Below are positions 7,801 to 16,538 of a stretch of DNA of 43,000 nucleotides, piece after piece. The DNA is taken from the NCBI GenBank assembly GCA_022616515.1, contig JAKEEQ010000116.1, forward strand, positions 1 to 43,000. Reading direction: 5' to 3'. This stretch comes from Chloroflexota bacterium. Its GTDB lineage: Bacteria > Chloroflexota > Anaerolineae > Aggregatilineales > J027. The position numbers and the translations under genes are program-made. Each line of letters begins with the position of its first letter. Within the stretch, counting starts at the first letter, position 1. The notes under the pieces were generated by a model. It searched no databases and was not told where the DNA came from. It was given only the letters and a program-made list of their open reading frames with translations.

Positions 7801-10800
7801 TTATCCATCTGTTCACCCGCGAGGCTCATGCCTTTACCAGTGAAGCGGTGCCGTTCACTCAACGTCTCGGCCAGCAAGCATCCCTTGCCGTCAGCAACGC
7901 CCGCCGCTATCGTGACCAGCTTCAGATCAACGAACGCCTGCGCCGCCGTGCCGGTCAAGTCCAGCAAATCTTCACGCTTAGCCAGTTGCTTCGTGAAGGC
8001 GCAAGCCTTGACGAGTTGATGGAAGAAATCGCCTATAACATCAGTGAAACGGTTGGTTTTCGCCTCGCCGTCATCAATGTGTTCGAAGAAGAACATGCCG
8101 CTTACCGGATTCGCGGTCATGCAGGTTTTCCGCTTGGTCAAATCGAGGAGCGCATCAAGGAACTTGTTCCTGCGGATGCGGTGAAGAACTTGCTTCAGGA
8201 GAAGTATAAACTGAGCAACTCCTATTTCCTGCCCGGTGAAGCGCAGCAGGAGTGGCGCGACGAGACTATTCCATTCATCGACTCGGAGATGCTAAACCAG
8301 CCAGCCGATGAAAATTTACGAAATTGGACAGCCGATGACCTCTTTGTAATCCCGATGTACGGGACGAGTGATCAAATGCTTGGCTTCATCAGCGTGGATG
8401 ATCCCATTGATGGACGCCGCCCAACACTGGACACAGTCGAATTGCTGGAAGTGTTTGCGACACAGGGCGCATTCATGATTGAAAACTTCCAACTGGTGCG
8501 CAGTGTACAGGCGGAAGCAGAGGCAGCCCGTCGTGAACGCGACCGTCTGGCCCAACTCCATCTGGTTTCCGGCGAAATTCAGCGTGCCGCTGACATGTCT
8601 TCCCGTCTACAGGCCGTTGCTGATGGTGTGGTCTCGGCGACCGGGTGGCAGCGCGTTCAGATTACACTGCGTGATGAAAAGCTTGAGCCGACCTCGCTCA
8701 TTCATGCTGGATTTGATCAGGAAGAGGCCGATAAACTTTATACGAAACTCCTACCGGGTAAAATCTGGCGCGACCGCCTTAAAGATCTCGAATTCCATGA
8801 ACTCAAACTGGGCAATGCCTACTACCTTCGCTACGATGCGCCGTGGGTGAAGAAAAACATCCTGCGCGATGTACCACCCGATCCGCCAGAAGTGCATGAA
8901 AACGTATGGCATCCTCAAGATGTGCTTTACTTGCCGCTGCTGGGCCATGACCAGAAACGCATCATCGGCTTGATGCGTCTTGAAGCCCCGGTGGATAATC
9001 TGCGACCAACCGAGGAAAGCATCCAGCCTATTGAACTGTTTGCGCTGCAAGCGGCAGCCGCTATCGAGAACACCCGCTTGTTCCTCGAAACCCGGCGTCA
9101 GGCACAAATTGAGCAGCGGCTGAATGAGTTGATGGAGGCGATGGCCTCAACACTCGACCAGCAGGAGATTGTGCAGGCACTCGCGCAGGGTCTCCAACCC
9201 CTCTTCGCATTTACCCGCATGCACATTGCCCTGCCTCGCACTGAACAAGCCAAGTTTCTTGAACTTACCCGCGTTGAGTTAACGGCGGATGGGCGGGTTC
9301 ACATCTTCCCGGACAATCCGCTGCCCGTCAGTGGAACTGCGCTGGGTAAAGTGTATGTAGACCAGAAACAGCTTAACGTCAATTTGACGGCCCCCGACAT
9401 TGCGGAAGAATACAGCGACCTGAAGATGTGGCTGGATGAGGGCGAGCGTTCGACCCTCATTGTGCCGATGATCGCTGGTGGTGATATGGTCGGTATTCTG
9501 CGACTTGGCAGCGAAATCGACCGCGCCTTCGAGATGACCGAAGCGGAAAATCTTACGCTCATTCAACGTATGGCGAACCTGTCGGCGGTCTCGATTCAGA
9601 ACTCGCGGCTGTTTAATTCGCTCGGTCAGACGACTTCCTTCAATCAGGCGGTTGTTCAATCCATCCAGCAGGGTATCGTCGTGCTCGACAGCGAGATGAA
9701 TATCCAGTTGGTCAACAACTACATGGTCCAGCGCTACAACTGGAGCGAAGAAGCAGAGGGACGTCACCTGTTTGCCTACCGCCCGGAATATAAGGACTTC
9801 CTCGAACATTCTGTCCAGACAGCCATTGAAGAAGGCATTGAGCAGCATCAATTCGAAGTTCAAGACACCGACTCCGAAGGCAAGCTGTTCATCCGCAACT
9901 TCTATACCTACCCGCTACGTGAAGGTGAACGAGTTAGCGGTGTGGTGTTGCTTGTTGAAGACATCACGGAACGTGCTATGCTGGCGGGCGAGCTTGAAAG
10001 CCGTGCCGAACAGTTGTCCGCCCTGACACGTGTTTCCGGTAAGATGACCGGGACACTGAAACCAGACGAAGTGGCCGAGATTATTCTGGACAGTCTGGGT
10101 GCGGTTATCCCCTACGACGGTGTAACGCTGTGGTTGATTGACAGCCAGCATCCTGATCGCCTGCGCATTGAAGCGGCGCGTGGCTTCCATGACGAGGGTG
10201 CGGCCTCCGTTGACGAGCTGCTTGGCCTGTGGGTAGAAGTCGAAAACAGCCCCCTGTTCCAGGAGATGGCCGATAAACAAACACTCATTCGTGTTGACGA
10301 TACCACGGCTGATGATCCGCGCTTCCCCTATGGCGAAGGGCGCGTCTACAAGAACTGGCTGGGCGCACCGATGGTTTCTAAGGGAGAAGTTGTTGGTATC
10401 CTGCAACTCGAAAAGAAGCAGCCGGGTTATTACAATCGCCAGCACGAACAATTGGTACTTACGTTTGCCAATCAGGCCGCCGTTGCCCTGAACAACGCCC
10501 AGTTGTTCGCGGAAACCCAGCAGCGTGCCGAGGAATTGAATCGCCAGACGGAACGTCTATCGCTCCTGAACCGCGTTTCACAGGACCTCGCGCAATCGCT
10601 GGACATCGAGAACATCTTCGAGATCACCCTGCGCGAGACAGCAGTGGCCCTCGGCATTGATGAGGCAGCAGCCCTTCAAATTGACTCACAGTACAATGTT
10701 GGCCGCCTGCGCATTGAGTACCCGCGTGGTGATACGGAGCCGACGCTGGTGTTCTCGCTGGATGACCACCCGGCCTACAAACGATTCAGGGACACGCTGG

Positions 10801-13790
10801 TTCCGCGCGTTGTTCGGAACGAAGACGGCAACGAATTGGCGGAGGGCTTACGCGGCATCCTGCGTCGTGAAGATGTGACATCAATGCTGCTTGTGCCGAT
10901 GGTGATCAGTGGCACGGTTGTCGGGGTGATGCGCTTCGATAAACTTGATGGTTCCGACTTCAGAAGCGAGCAGATTGACCTTGCCCAGACCATTGCCAAT
11001 CAGGCTGCTATCGCGGTTCAAAATGCAAGTCTGTTTGAGCAGTCAGTCCAGCGTACTTATGAACTGGAAACGTTGTTCGAATCCGCCCAATCCACCGCGA
11101 CATCGCTCCAGTTGCGCGACGTGCTTGAACGGGTCGCCATGCAGATGGTTAGCTCGGTTCGGGCTGACGCAGCCGTTGTAATGCTTGTCGATGAAGACAA
11201 CACCTATCTCGAAGTTGGCGAATCGGTCAGCATGTTTGAAGAACTTGCCCCGGATCGTGGCGAAGTCTTCAAATTGTTGGACTTCCCATCGCGGGAAATG
11301 GTGCTTCGTGAACAACAATCGATCATCCTGCGCGTTGATCTGGATGAAATTGATGATGCGGAACGCGAAGAGATGCTCGAACATGACGTTGCTATCCGTC
11401 TTTTTGCCCCGTTGATTGTCAATGAAAACGCAATTGGTATCGCGCAGCTTGACATCAAAGATAAGGGGCGTGTTTTTGAAACGGGACAAATTCGTCTCGT
11501 CCGCACCCTCGCCAGTCAGGCCGCTGTCGCCATCGAAAATGCCCGTCTCCAGACGGAAACGCAGCAGCAGGTCGAAGAACTGTCGCTGATCAATGACGTT
11601 TCAACGTCGGTCACGGGCGAAATTTCTCTGGAAAACGTACTGGAGACACTGCGCGACAAGATTCCGGCCCAGACCAATGCCGAATATCTATACATTGGTC
11701 TGTACGACGATGACGCCAATAGTATGTCCTTCTCGGTAGCCGTTACCCGCTCCGGGGACGAGCTTCCGATGGAAGAATATACGCCGGAGAGCAAAGACGA
11801 ATTCGCTTTTGTCATTGAACATCATGCCCCACTGCTTATTTCTGAGGAACGGAGTGGTTATACCCGCGCCGATTATGGCATCAAGGCATCGCTCTTCCCG
11901 GATGCCAAATGCCTGTTGATTGCACCGATGGTAACGGGTTCGTCCGTCATCGGTGTCATTGCCCTGCGCGACGATCACGATCCACGTAAGTTCAGCGAAA
12001 CAGACCAGCGGACGTTGACCACTATTGCTTCACAGGTGGCAGTTGCTATCCAAAATGCCCGCCTGTTTGAACAGGTGACGGCCTCTGCCGACATTCTTGA
12101 ACAACGCGTTGATGAACGTACCTCCGAACTTAATCAAGAGCGTGAGCGTATCACGACCCTCTACGCCGTTGCCTCCGAAATCGCGGAGTCCACGCTTGAT
12201 CTCGACCGCGTACTGCGCCGAACCCTGGAATTGATTGCCGGGGCCATCAATGCGACCAGTGCGGTAGTACTGGCAATTGACGAAATATCGGATCGTCTGT
12301 TCGTCCTATCCAAGATGGACACTGACGGCAAGACAACAGTAACCTCCGGCGAGCACATCGAACTGCGTCAAAATGAAGGTCTCGCCGGGTGGATTATCCA
12401 GAATCGACAGGGTATTGTTCTGGACAACGTTCAGGAGGACCCGCGCTGGGTAACAGTTACCGACAAGCATCGCCAGCCGCACTCTGTGGTGGCTGCCCTG
12501 CTGGAAGCCGGTGACGACATTCGTGGTGTCATCATGTTCTACAGCGAAGAGAAAGCCGTCTTCAACCACGATCACCTGCGCCTCGTAACTGCCGCTGCCC
12601 GCCAACTTGCCAATGCGATGAGCAGCGCGGAACTGTACGGTCTCATCCGTGATCAGGCGGAGCGTCTCGGTGCTATTCTCCGTCAGGAACAGGTCGAGTC
12701 AACGAAGAACAGTGCCATCCTCGACTCCGTTGCCGACGGCGTGATGTACGCCAACGAGCAGGGTATGGTGAGGGTGTTCAACACCACCGCTGAGCGTATT
12801 CTTGGTCTTTCCAGCAGTCAGGTGATCAATCACCACATCCGTGAACTCACCGGTATCTACGGCGGTAACAACTGGACACAGGCTATACAGAAGTGGATGG
12901 CCGATCCAACGCTGTATCAAACGGGTGACTTTGTTGAAGAAATCATCACCCTCGACGATGACCGGGTTATCTCGGTTCGTCTTTCCCCGGTGAACATGGG
13001 CGATCAGTTCCTGGGTACGGTGTCGGTGTTCCGCGATATTACACGTGAAGTTGAAGTGGACCGCCTGAAGAGTGAATTTGTGGCGACCGTCTCTCACGAG
13101 CTGCGTACCCCGATGACCAGCATCAAAGGTTATGCAGACCTGCTGCTGCTCGGTGCGGCGGGTGAAATCACCGAAACACAGGCGCGTTTCCTCGAAACCA
13201 TCAAACAAAACGCTGACCGCCTGAGCATTCTGGTGAACGACTTGCTTGAAGTCTCCCGTATCGATCAGGGCCAACTCACATTGCGCTTCACTGCGGTGGA
13301 CGTGCAGGAAATCTTCCAGCAGGTGAATCGTCACTTGTCTGGTCGCATCAAGGACGAAGAAAAACCAATGAAGGTTGGTACTGAAGTACCGTCTGGCCTT
13401 CCCCCGGTTCGGGCTGACTACGACAAAATCATCCAGATTGTTCAGAATCTTGCGGACAATGCCTTCAATTACACGCCGATCAATGGCACTATCTCATTGA
13501 GTGCCCAGTATGTACCGGATGATGAGTCGGTTATCATGAGCGTTGAGGACTCAGGCATTGGTATTCCCGACGATGTACGGAACCGTATCTTCGAACGCTT
13601 TTTCCGTGGCGACGAATACAGCGAAGTGGTCATGGATATTCCGGGTACGGGATTGGGTTTGGCAATTGTGCGTGAATTGGTTAATATGCACGGGGGCGAA
13701 ATCTGGTTTAGCAGCACCGTTGGTGAAGGCAGTACTTTCTTTGTTAAAATTCCCATTGCACGTGGCGACGAGGATTCCGCTGAAGGATAA
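4878..13790 (+). CDS. Giant multi-GAF/PAS sensor histidine kinase
   Basis: 2970 residues, several times the length of an ordinary sensor kinase. Residues 3-20 form one hydrophobic segment and are followed by basic RSQRRKR, suggesting a single N-terminal membrane anchor with the bulk in the cytoplasm. A PAS-like region (about 45-140) precedes a long series of GAF domains, each ending in a version of QAAxAIENARL. Those ends lie near residues 298, 479, 658, 828, 1006, 1203, 1398, 1575, 1873, 2048, 2220, 2393 and 2580, giving 13 GAF domains. A PAS domain (about 1590-1705) splits the series after the eighth, and another PAS (about 2611-2725) precedes the kinase core. The core is complete: HisKA with His2740 (VSHELRTPMTSIKGY), N box NLADNAFNY, G1 DSGIGIPDD, F box FERFFRG and G2 GTGLGLAIV. 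It is followed after 3 bases by a CheY-like receiver. GAF ligands cannot be read from the sequence. No frameshift is seen. Confidence 0.93.
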   Translation: MDAEIILVTFGTVASGWIWAFTNQMLRSQRRKRPLMTKPILPLNLMDNESGVIVAEGRGHLVYMNERAREWFGLNGGEPNLAVLAGRAEPAEIFHELFADEGQATFRLGLRRIEATSHLIPDNEGRRMVVVMREIKPASDDEGQDPTRTLIVIQEISKTITSGLDLSETLSAILNSIAQVMSFDAGEITLWDPEINALRPVGRVGDRAYASEIDKVGGVYDLDEGFTGWIARYRQPLLLGDVNARADVRPKLENYPYNSYIGMPLTIGDRFIGTLELADYESHSFTHEDIDLLEAVAGQAAIAIENARLTNEQANRLVQLAGLQQILQAADEPIEQTKLFAQLHQRIAELMKVEVCGSLLFDEENDILISQLPFEGVADQVISVFRIPVEAGSPGRALWEGEPWWFSNDVKNAERAGLLKLDNLAQAINLRNAAFMPMMIGNKRIGAILIGNKRDGGFNDDDMRLLNIFVAQAAVVIENADLYRREQRHIAELGGLQEIAHMMRVENIEQLLDEINTRIADVMGVESCGVLLFEENPVSQEEQNYILVAQSPFYGLDDESIRFYQIPVVERSVFARLQKDMDHWYSNELSEEEWPGAMNFAQAASSVGMRRVLFAPLVIGGERVGLLQVADKLDGSDFTASDARVLAVSAGQAAVLIDNIRLHRETNRLSKEIQGLQKVAEIISTREVMSSLFKDVLAEIAGVMDVEYGGFGILNQTTGDLVYTNETVYGGELPAPIKYDVYSPDFAHSVVLSRRPFRSNDVLNDQRTIEAYRKNLARLGINSVVTVPMIINQRVIGEFFLGNKRQGVFTEDDQQIAQTIAAQVAAAIERVQLQENVDQDLRAQIAQQQALDRVSLELNETLLLDRILDVIRAEALRTTNADDVSVALFYPRNEWVREDLPLIETRLGVRAIFKDTTEDAPSTEHRLAPVEKMAYDKGGHIFIEDYLGSDLHPIPEEARAAIVQPILFGEEVVGLIHLFTREAHAFTSEAVPFTQRLGQQASLAVSNARRYRDQLQINERLRRRAGQVQQIFTLSQLLREGASLDELMEEIAYNISETVGFRLAVINVFEEEHAAYRIRGHAGFPLGQIEERIKELVPADAVKNLLQEKYKLSNSYFLPGEAQQEWRDETIPFIDSEMLNQPADENLRNWTADDLFVIPMYGTSDQMLGFISVDDPIDGRRPTLDTVELLEVFATQGAFMIENFQLVRSVQAEAEAARRERDRLAQLHLVSGEIQRAADMSSRLQAVADGVVSATGWQRVQITLRDEKLEPTSLIHAGFDQEEADKLYTKLLPGKIWRDRLKDLEFHELKLGNAYYLRYDAPWVKKNILRDVPPDPPEVHENVWHPQDVLYLPLLGHDQKRIIGLMRLEAPVDNLRPTEESIQPIELFALQAAAAIENTRLFLETRRQAQIEQRLNELMEAMASTLDQQEIVQALAQGLQPLFAFTRMHIALPRTEQAKFLELTRVELTADGRVHIFPDNPLPVSGTALGKVYVDQKQLNVNLTAPDIAEEYSDLKMWLDEGERSTLIVPMIAGGDMVGILRLGSEIDRAFEMTEAENLTLIQRMANLSAVSIQNSRLFNSLGQTTSFNQAVVQSIQQGIVVLDSEMNIQLVNNYMVQRYNWSEEAEGRHLFAYRPEYKDFLEHSVQTAIEEGIEQHQFEVQDTDSEGKLFIRNFYTYPLREGERVSGVVLLVEDITERAMLAGELESRAEQLSALTRVSGKMTGTLKPDEVAEIILDSLGAVIPYDGVTLWLIDSQHPDRLRIEAARGFHDEGAASVDELLGLWVEVENSPLFQEMADKQTLIRVDDTTADDPRFPYGEGRVYKNWLGAPMVSKGEVVGILQLEKKQPGYYNRQHEQLVLTFANQAAVALNNAQLFAETQQRAEELNRQTERLSLLNRVSQDLAQSLDIENIFEITLRETAVALGIDEAAALQIDSQYNVGRLRIEYPRGDTEPTLVFSLDDHPAYKRFRDTLVPRVVRNEDGNELAEGLRGILRREDVTSMLLVPMVISGTVVGVMRFDKLDGSDFRSEQIDLAQTIANQAAIAVQNASLFEQSVQRTYELETLFESAQSTATSLQLRDVLERVAMQMVSSVRADAAVVMLVDEDNTYLEVGESVSMFEELAPDRGEVFKLLDFPSREMVLREQQSIILRVDLDEIDDAEREEMLEHDVAIRLFAPLIVNENAIGIAQLDIKDKGRVFETGQIRLVRTLASQAAVAIENARLQTETQQQVEELSLINDVSTSVTGEISLENVLETLRDKIPAQTNAEYLYIGLYDDDANSMSFSVAVTRSGDELPMEEYTPESKDEFAFVIEHHAPLLISEERSGYTRADYGIKASLFPDAKCLLIAPMVTGSSVIGVIALRDDHDPRKFSETDQRTLTTIASQVAVAIQNARLFEQVTASADILEQRVDERTSELNQERERITTLYAVASEIAESTLDLDRVLRRTLELIAGAINATSAVVLAIDEISDRLFVLSKMDTDGKTTVTSGEHIELRQNEGLAGWIIQNRQGIVLDNVQEDPRWVTVTDKHRQPHSVVAALLEAGDDIRGVIMFYSEEKAVFNHDHLRLVTAAARQLANAMSSAELYGLIRDQAERLGAILRQEQVESTKNSAILDSVADGVMYANEQGMVRVFNTTAERILGLSSSQVINHHIRELTGIYGGNNWTQAIQKWMADPTLYQTGDFVEEIITLDDDRVISVRLSPVNMGDQFLGTVSVFRDITREVEVDRLKSEFVATVSHELRTPMTSIKGYADLLLLGAAGEITETQARFLETIKQNADRLSILVNDLLEVSRIDQGQLTLRFTAVDVQEIFQQVNRHLSGRIKDEEKPMKVGTEVPSGLPPVRADYDKIIQIVQNLADNAFNYTPINGTISLSAQYVPDDESVIMSVEDSGIGIPDDVRNRIFERFFRGDEYSEVVMDIPGTGLGLAIVRELVNMHGGEIWFSSTVGEGSTFFVKIPIARGDEDSAEG

Positions 13791-13793
13791 ATC

Positions 13794-14171
13794 ATGGCAA
13801 GGATTTTGATCGCTGAAGACGAACGAGACATTCGTGACCTGATCGAGATAACGCTGAAGTTTGCAGGTCACGAAGTACACAAAGTAGCAAACGGCGCTGA
13901 GGCTGTAGAAAAGGCTCCCGAATTGTTGCCCGACCTGATTATGATGGATGTTCGTATGCCGCGCATGAGTGGTTATGAAGCCTGTGTCGCCTTGAAAAAC
14001 ATAGATTCCATCAAAGACATTCCTATTGTCTTCTTATCGGCAAAAGGACAGGATGCAGAAATTGAAGCCGGGCTGGATGTGGGGGCCTACGAATACATTT
14101 TGAAACCATTTGCGCCAGATGATTTGACCAAACGGATTGGTGAAATCCTCAAGCAATTCAACATCGAATAA
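13794..14171 (+). CDS. CheY-like single-domain response regulator
   Basis: 125 residues made only of a receiver domain: acidic cluster AEDERD, phosphoacceptor Asp in MMDVRMPRMSG, switch Ser in FLSAKG and the conserved Lys in LKPFAPDDL. There is no output domain. It starts 3 bases after the stop of the giant kinase, so the two are translationally linked and it is the likely primary phosphoryl acceptor of that kinase. It could hand the signal on by protein interaction or act as a phosphate sink for the receiver family upstream. The next gene begins 9 bases downstream, in the same operon. Confidence 0.9.
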   Translation: MARILIAEDERDIRDLIEITLKFAGHEVHKVANGAEAVEKAPELLPDLIMMDVRMPRMSGYEACVALKNIDSIKDIPIVFLSAKGQDAEIEAGLDVGAYEYILKPFAPDDLTKRIGEILKQFNIE

Positions 14172-14180
14172 TGAGGTAGC

Positions 14181-15293
14181 ATGAGTGCGATAACAATCGG
14201 AAATGACCTTGTCCACTACGAGGTTTTAGGACGCGGCAAACCTGTTGTGCTGGTACATAGTTGGTTAGGCTCGTGGCGCTATTGGATTCCCACGATGCAG
14301 CAGCTAAGTATGAAGTACCGTACTTATGCCATTGATTTGTGGGGCTTTGGCGACTCTGGACGCAACCGAGATCACTATCATCTGGAAGGTCAGGTCGCCC
14401 TGCTTCGGGCCTTCGTCGAAAAAATGGGTATCCCCAAAGCCGTATTTATCGGGCATGGTCTCGGCGCTTCAGTTATCACCCACTATGCCATTGACCCGCA
14501 ATATCGCAATAAAGTGCACCGTATGATGGCAATTGCGCCACCGCTTTTCGACATCGCGCCGCCGCCATCCGCCAAACTAGCCCTGCCACTAATGACCGAA
14601 ACAGCGGAAACCATTGCGACTCCGGTTGAAGCCGGTATCGACCGGGAAGCTCTGCGACAGGCAGCATTGCAAGCGGGACTGGATGCTATTGCCAAGAAGA
14701 GTGGCCCCAAGCCTGATGAAAAACTGATCAAGGATTCAAAAGAAACAAAACCCCAGCCGGGCGACGACAAAAAACCACCGGAACAGAAAGCTGAAAAGAA
14801 AATCGAGCCTGTAACGCCGAATAACAGTGCAAAGCCAGCACAAACCACAACGGGCGACTTGATTTTCACGAATCCACTGGAGAATATTCTGGGGGATATG
14901 AATCCACTGACCCTGTTGACCAAACATGTCGATAACAGTTCCTCGGATTTTGAGAAACTCAAGGCTGAGGTAAACAAGATAAATATTGAAGCCATAAAAC
15001 AAAGTACCCAATCATTTCGCTACATCAGCACCTATCACGAGATGCTCAAGCTCTCGATGCCAGCCCTGACCGTGATCGGTGAAAAAGATTCATTGATTAC
15101 AATACCTGACCAGAAAATTCTTAACTCTCTCTCAAGCGGCGCAAACTCAAAAGTGATTGTGATGGAAGGGATGCGCCATTTCCCGATGCTGGAGGATACC
15201 ACCAAGTTTGTGCGCCTGCTTCGCGAATTCCTGGAGGCCCCCGATGTCAGTAAACTTGAGATGAAAGATGAGTGGCGACGCCGCACACGTTAA
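14181..15293 (+). CDS. Alpha/beta-hydrolase-fold protein lacking the nucleophile, with charged linker
   Basis: 370 residues. The N-terminal part has the classic hydrolase fold: VVLVHSWLGSWRYW (oxyanion region), AIDLWGFGDSG, then the nucleophile elbow, which here reads IGHGLGAS. The residue expected to be Ser (position 93) is Gly. The acid (Asp303 in GEKDSLI) and the His (His333 in MRHFPML) are retained. In the lid region (about 170-225) there is a Lys/Pro/Glu/Gln-rich segment with runs such as KKPPEQKAEKK, likely disordered. The gene is 9 bases downstream of the CheY-like gene and has a GAGGTAG ribosome-binding site, so it belongs to the kinase operon. Serine hydrolase activity is unlikely; a ligand-binding or regulatory role is inferred, loosely comparable to hydrolase-fold signalling proteins such as RsbQ, although RsbQ keeps its Ser. 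Confidence 0.8.
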   Translation: MSAITIGNDLVHYEVLGRGKPVVLVHSWLGSWRYWIPTMQQLSMKYRTYAIDLWGFGDSGRNRDHYHLEGQVALLRAFVEKMGIPKAVFIGHGLGASVITHYAIDPQYRNKVHRMMAIAPPLFDIAPPPSAKLALPLMTETAETIATPVEAGIDREALRQAALQAGLDAIAKKSGPKPDEKLIKDSKETKPQPGDDKKPPEQKAEKKIEPVTPNNSAKPAQTTTGDLIFTNPLENILGDMNPLTLLTKHVDNSSSDFEKLKAEVNKINIEAIKQSTQSFRYISTYHEMLKLSMPALTVIGEKDSLITIPDQKILNSLSSGANSKVIVMEGMRHFPMLEDTTKFVRLLREFLEAPDVSKLEMKDEWRRRTR

Positions 15294-15305
15294 TACGATT
15301 CTATC

Positions 15306-15333
15306 TTGAAGTTCGCCGGGCAAATGCTACAAT
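15306..15333 (+). promoter_or_regulatory. Promoter of SRP RNA
   Basis: TTGAAG (15306-15311), a 16-base spacer ending in TGC, then TACAAT (15328-15333): a -35 and an extended -10. The predicted start is near 15340, just before the SRP RNA closing helix. It is the best-matched promoter in the window. Confidence 0.75.
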
Positions 15334-15346
15334 AACGATACGAAAA

Positions 15347-15490
15347 GACAGTTGTTTTCAGAAGTCCAGTGTGGGTCCTACGCGGCGAGGACCTTCGAAC
15401 CTGGTCAGGACCGAGAGGTAGCAGCCATAAGGAGTTGCCCTCGGGTGTCGTAGATTTGCCTGCCTGGACTTCTGAAAGCAACTGTTTTTA
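15347..15490 (+). ncRNA. ffs: Signal recognition particle RNA (small bacterial type)
   Basis: The conserved Ffh-binding hairpin is recognisable: ctggtcaggaccgagaggta then gcagccataagg, i.e. GGUCAGG-ACC, a GAGA (GNRA) tetraloop, and AGCAGCC, close to the E. coli 4.5S motif GGUCAGGUCCGGAAGGAAGCAGCC. The RNA ends are defined by an unusually long closing helix: bases 15348-15369 pair with 15464-15485 over 22 positions with a single G-U. The 3' arm is followed at once by ttttta, so the closing helix probably also acts as the Rho-independent terminator. The RNA, with Ffh and FtsY, targets nascent membrane and secreted proteins to the membrane. The downstream coding gene starts 10 bases after the T run. 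Confidence 0.9.
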
Positions 15491-15499
15491 GTTGTGACC

Positions 15500-16528
15500 A
15501 TGTTAAAACGACTACTTCTACCCAGTATAGTAATCATAATAATCTTCGGTGTGTGGTTTGCTTATACTCGTCTGACTACTACCAGCGTGACTGTTGTGGT
15601 GGATGATTCGCGCTACGAAGTACGGACAAACGCCACGTCGGTTCATGACGTATTGAGTGAACTGGACATTGTGCTGGACCCAGCAGATACCATTTCGCAT
15701 CCGCTAGACGATTCTCTCAAAAATAATATGACCATCACCATCGACAAAGCGGAGCAGTTGATTCTGGACATTGATGGCGATATACAACGCATCTACACTC
15801 ACAAGTCGAATCCAGTTGCCATTCTGGACGAACAGGGGGTAACCCTTGGCACTGAAGACATCCTGCTCGTCAACCATCTGCGCATTGACAGCGCCGTCCT
15901 GAGCAGCATCCGCAATACGCCCCGCCATTTGCGGATTATTCATGCCAAAGCGTATTCAATCGACGATAACGGTACGATTGAGGCAGGAACCACAACGGCA
16001 ACCACAGTTGGTGATCTATTGCATGACAGTGGTTATCCGCTCTATCTGGCCGACCAGATTTTACCGCCCGTTAACACACCTATCTATGATGATATAAAAA
16101 TCACTATTAAGCGCTCTAAACCCGTTGCCGTTGAGGTAGACGAAAATCAAGTTCAAACTCGTGCGGTGGGCGAGACGGTCGGTGATGTTCTGGAGATGTT
16201 GGGCCTCCAACTGCTTGGCAAAGATTACAGCATTCCAGCCGAGGACGATCCTTTCGACAGCGATATAACCATTCGGATTGTACGGGTCAGCGAGTTTATC
16301 GAAGTTGAAGAGCACGAGGTTCCTTTTGAAAGGATCGAAGTCATTGATCCCTCTCTGACTGATGGTGAACAACAAATAGTGCAGGACGGGCAGCCGGGTC
16401 TCGAAGAGATACGCTACCGGGTACGCCTTGAAAATAACCTGCAAGTGAGCCGTGTGGTACAATCACAAGCATTCGTTCGTAATCCCGTGCCCCAAATAGT
16501 AGCCGTTGGCTCTAAAACCTCACCTTGA
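15500..16528 (+). CDS. YabE-like DUF348/G5-domain cell-surface protein
   Basis: 342 residues. An N-terminal hydrophobic segment (LLLPSIVIIIIFGVWFAY, about 5-22) serves as signal anchor or signal peptide. It is followed by DUF348-type ubiquitin-like repeats: SVTVVVDDSRYEVRTNATSV at about 30-49 with a second copy near 80-170, and a third around AVEVDENQVQTRAVGETVGD. The C-terminus is a G5 domain (about 255-335: VEEHEVPFERIEV ... LENNLQVSRVV). No 3D-type or Rpf lytic domain follows, so it is a short version of the YabE/RpfB family. In Bacillus and actinobacteria such genes lie next to rsmA, as here. Probably an exported, peptidoglycan-associated protein. GTG 15494 is an alternative start; ATG 15500 is preferred by comparison with family N-termini. 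Confidence 0.8.
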   Translation: MLKRLLLPSIVIIIIFGVWFAYTRLTTTSVTVVVDDSRYEVRTNATSVHDVLSELDIVLDPADTISHPLDDSLKNNMTITIDKAEQLILDIDGDIQRIYTHKSNPVAILDEQGVTLGTEDILLVNHLRIDSAVLSSIRNTPRHLRIIHAKAYSIDDNGTIEAGTTTATTVGDLLHDSGYPLYLADQILPPVNTPIYDDIKITIKRSKPVAVEVDENQVQTRAVGETVGDVLEMLGLQLLGKDYSIPAEDDPFDSDITIRIVRVSEFIEVEEHEVPFERIEVIDPSLTDGEQQIVQDGQPGLEEIRYRVRLENNLQVSRVVQSQAFVRNPVPQIVAVGSKTSP

Positions 16529-16538
16529 AAGGTGTCTC

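Noticed and set aside
7164-8141. 325-codon open frame on the minus strand
   Set aside because: Lies fully antisense within the GAF region of the giant kinase; the kinase frame has clear domain homology and the antisense product shows no motif. Long antisense frames here follow from biased codon use.
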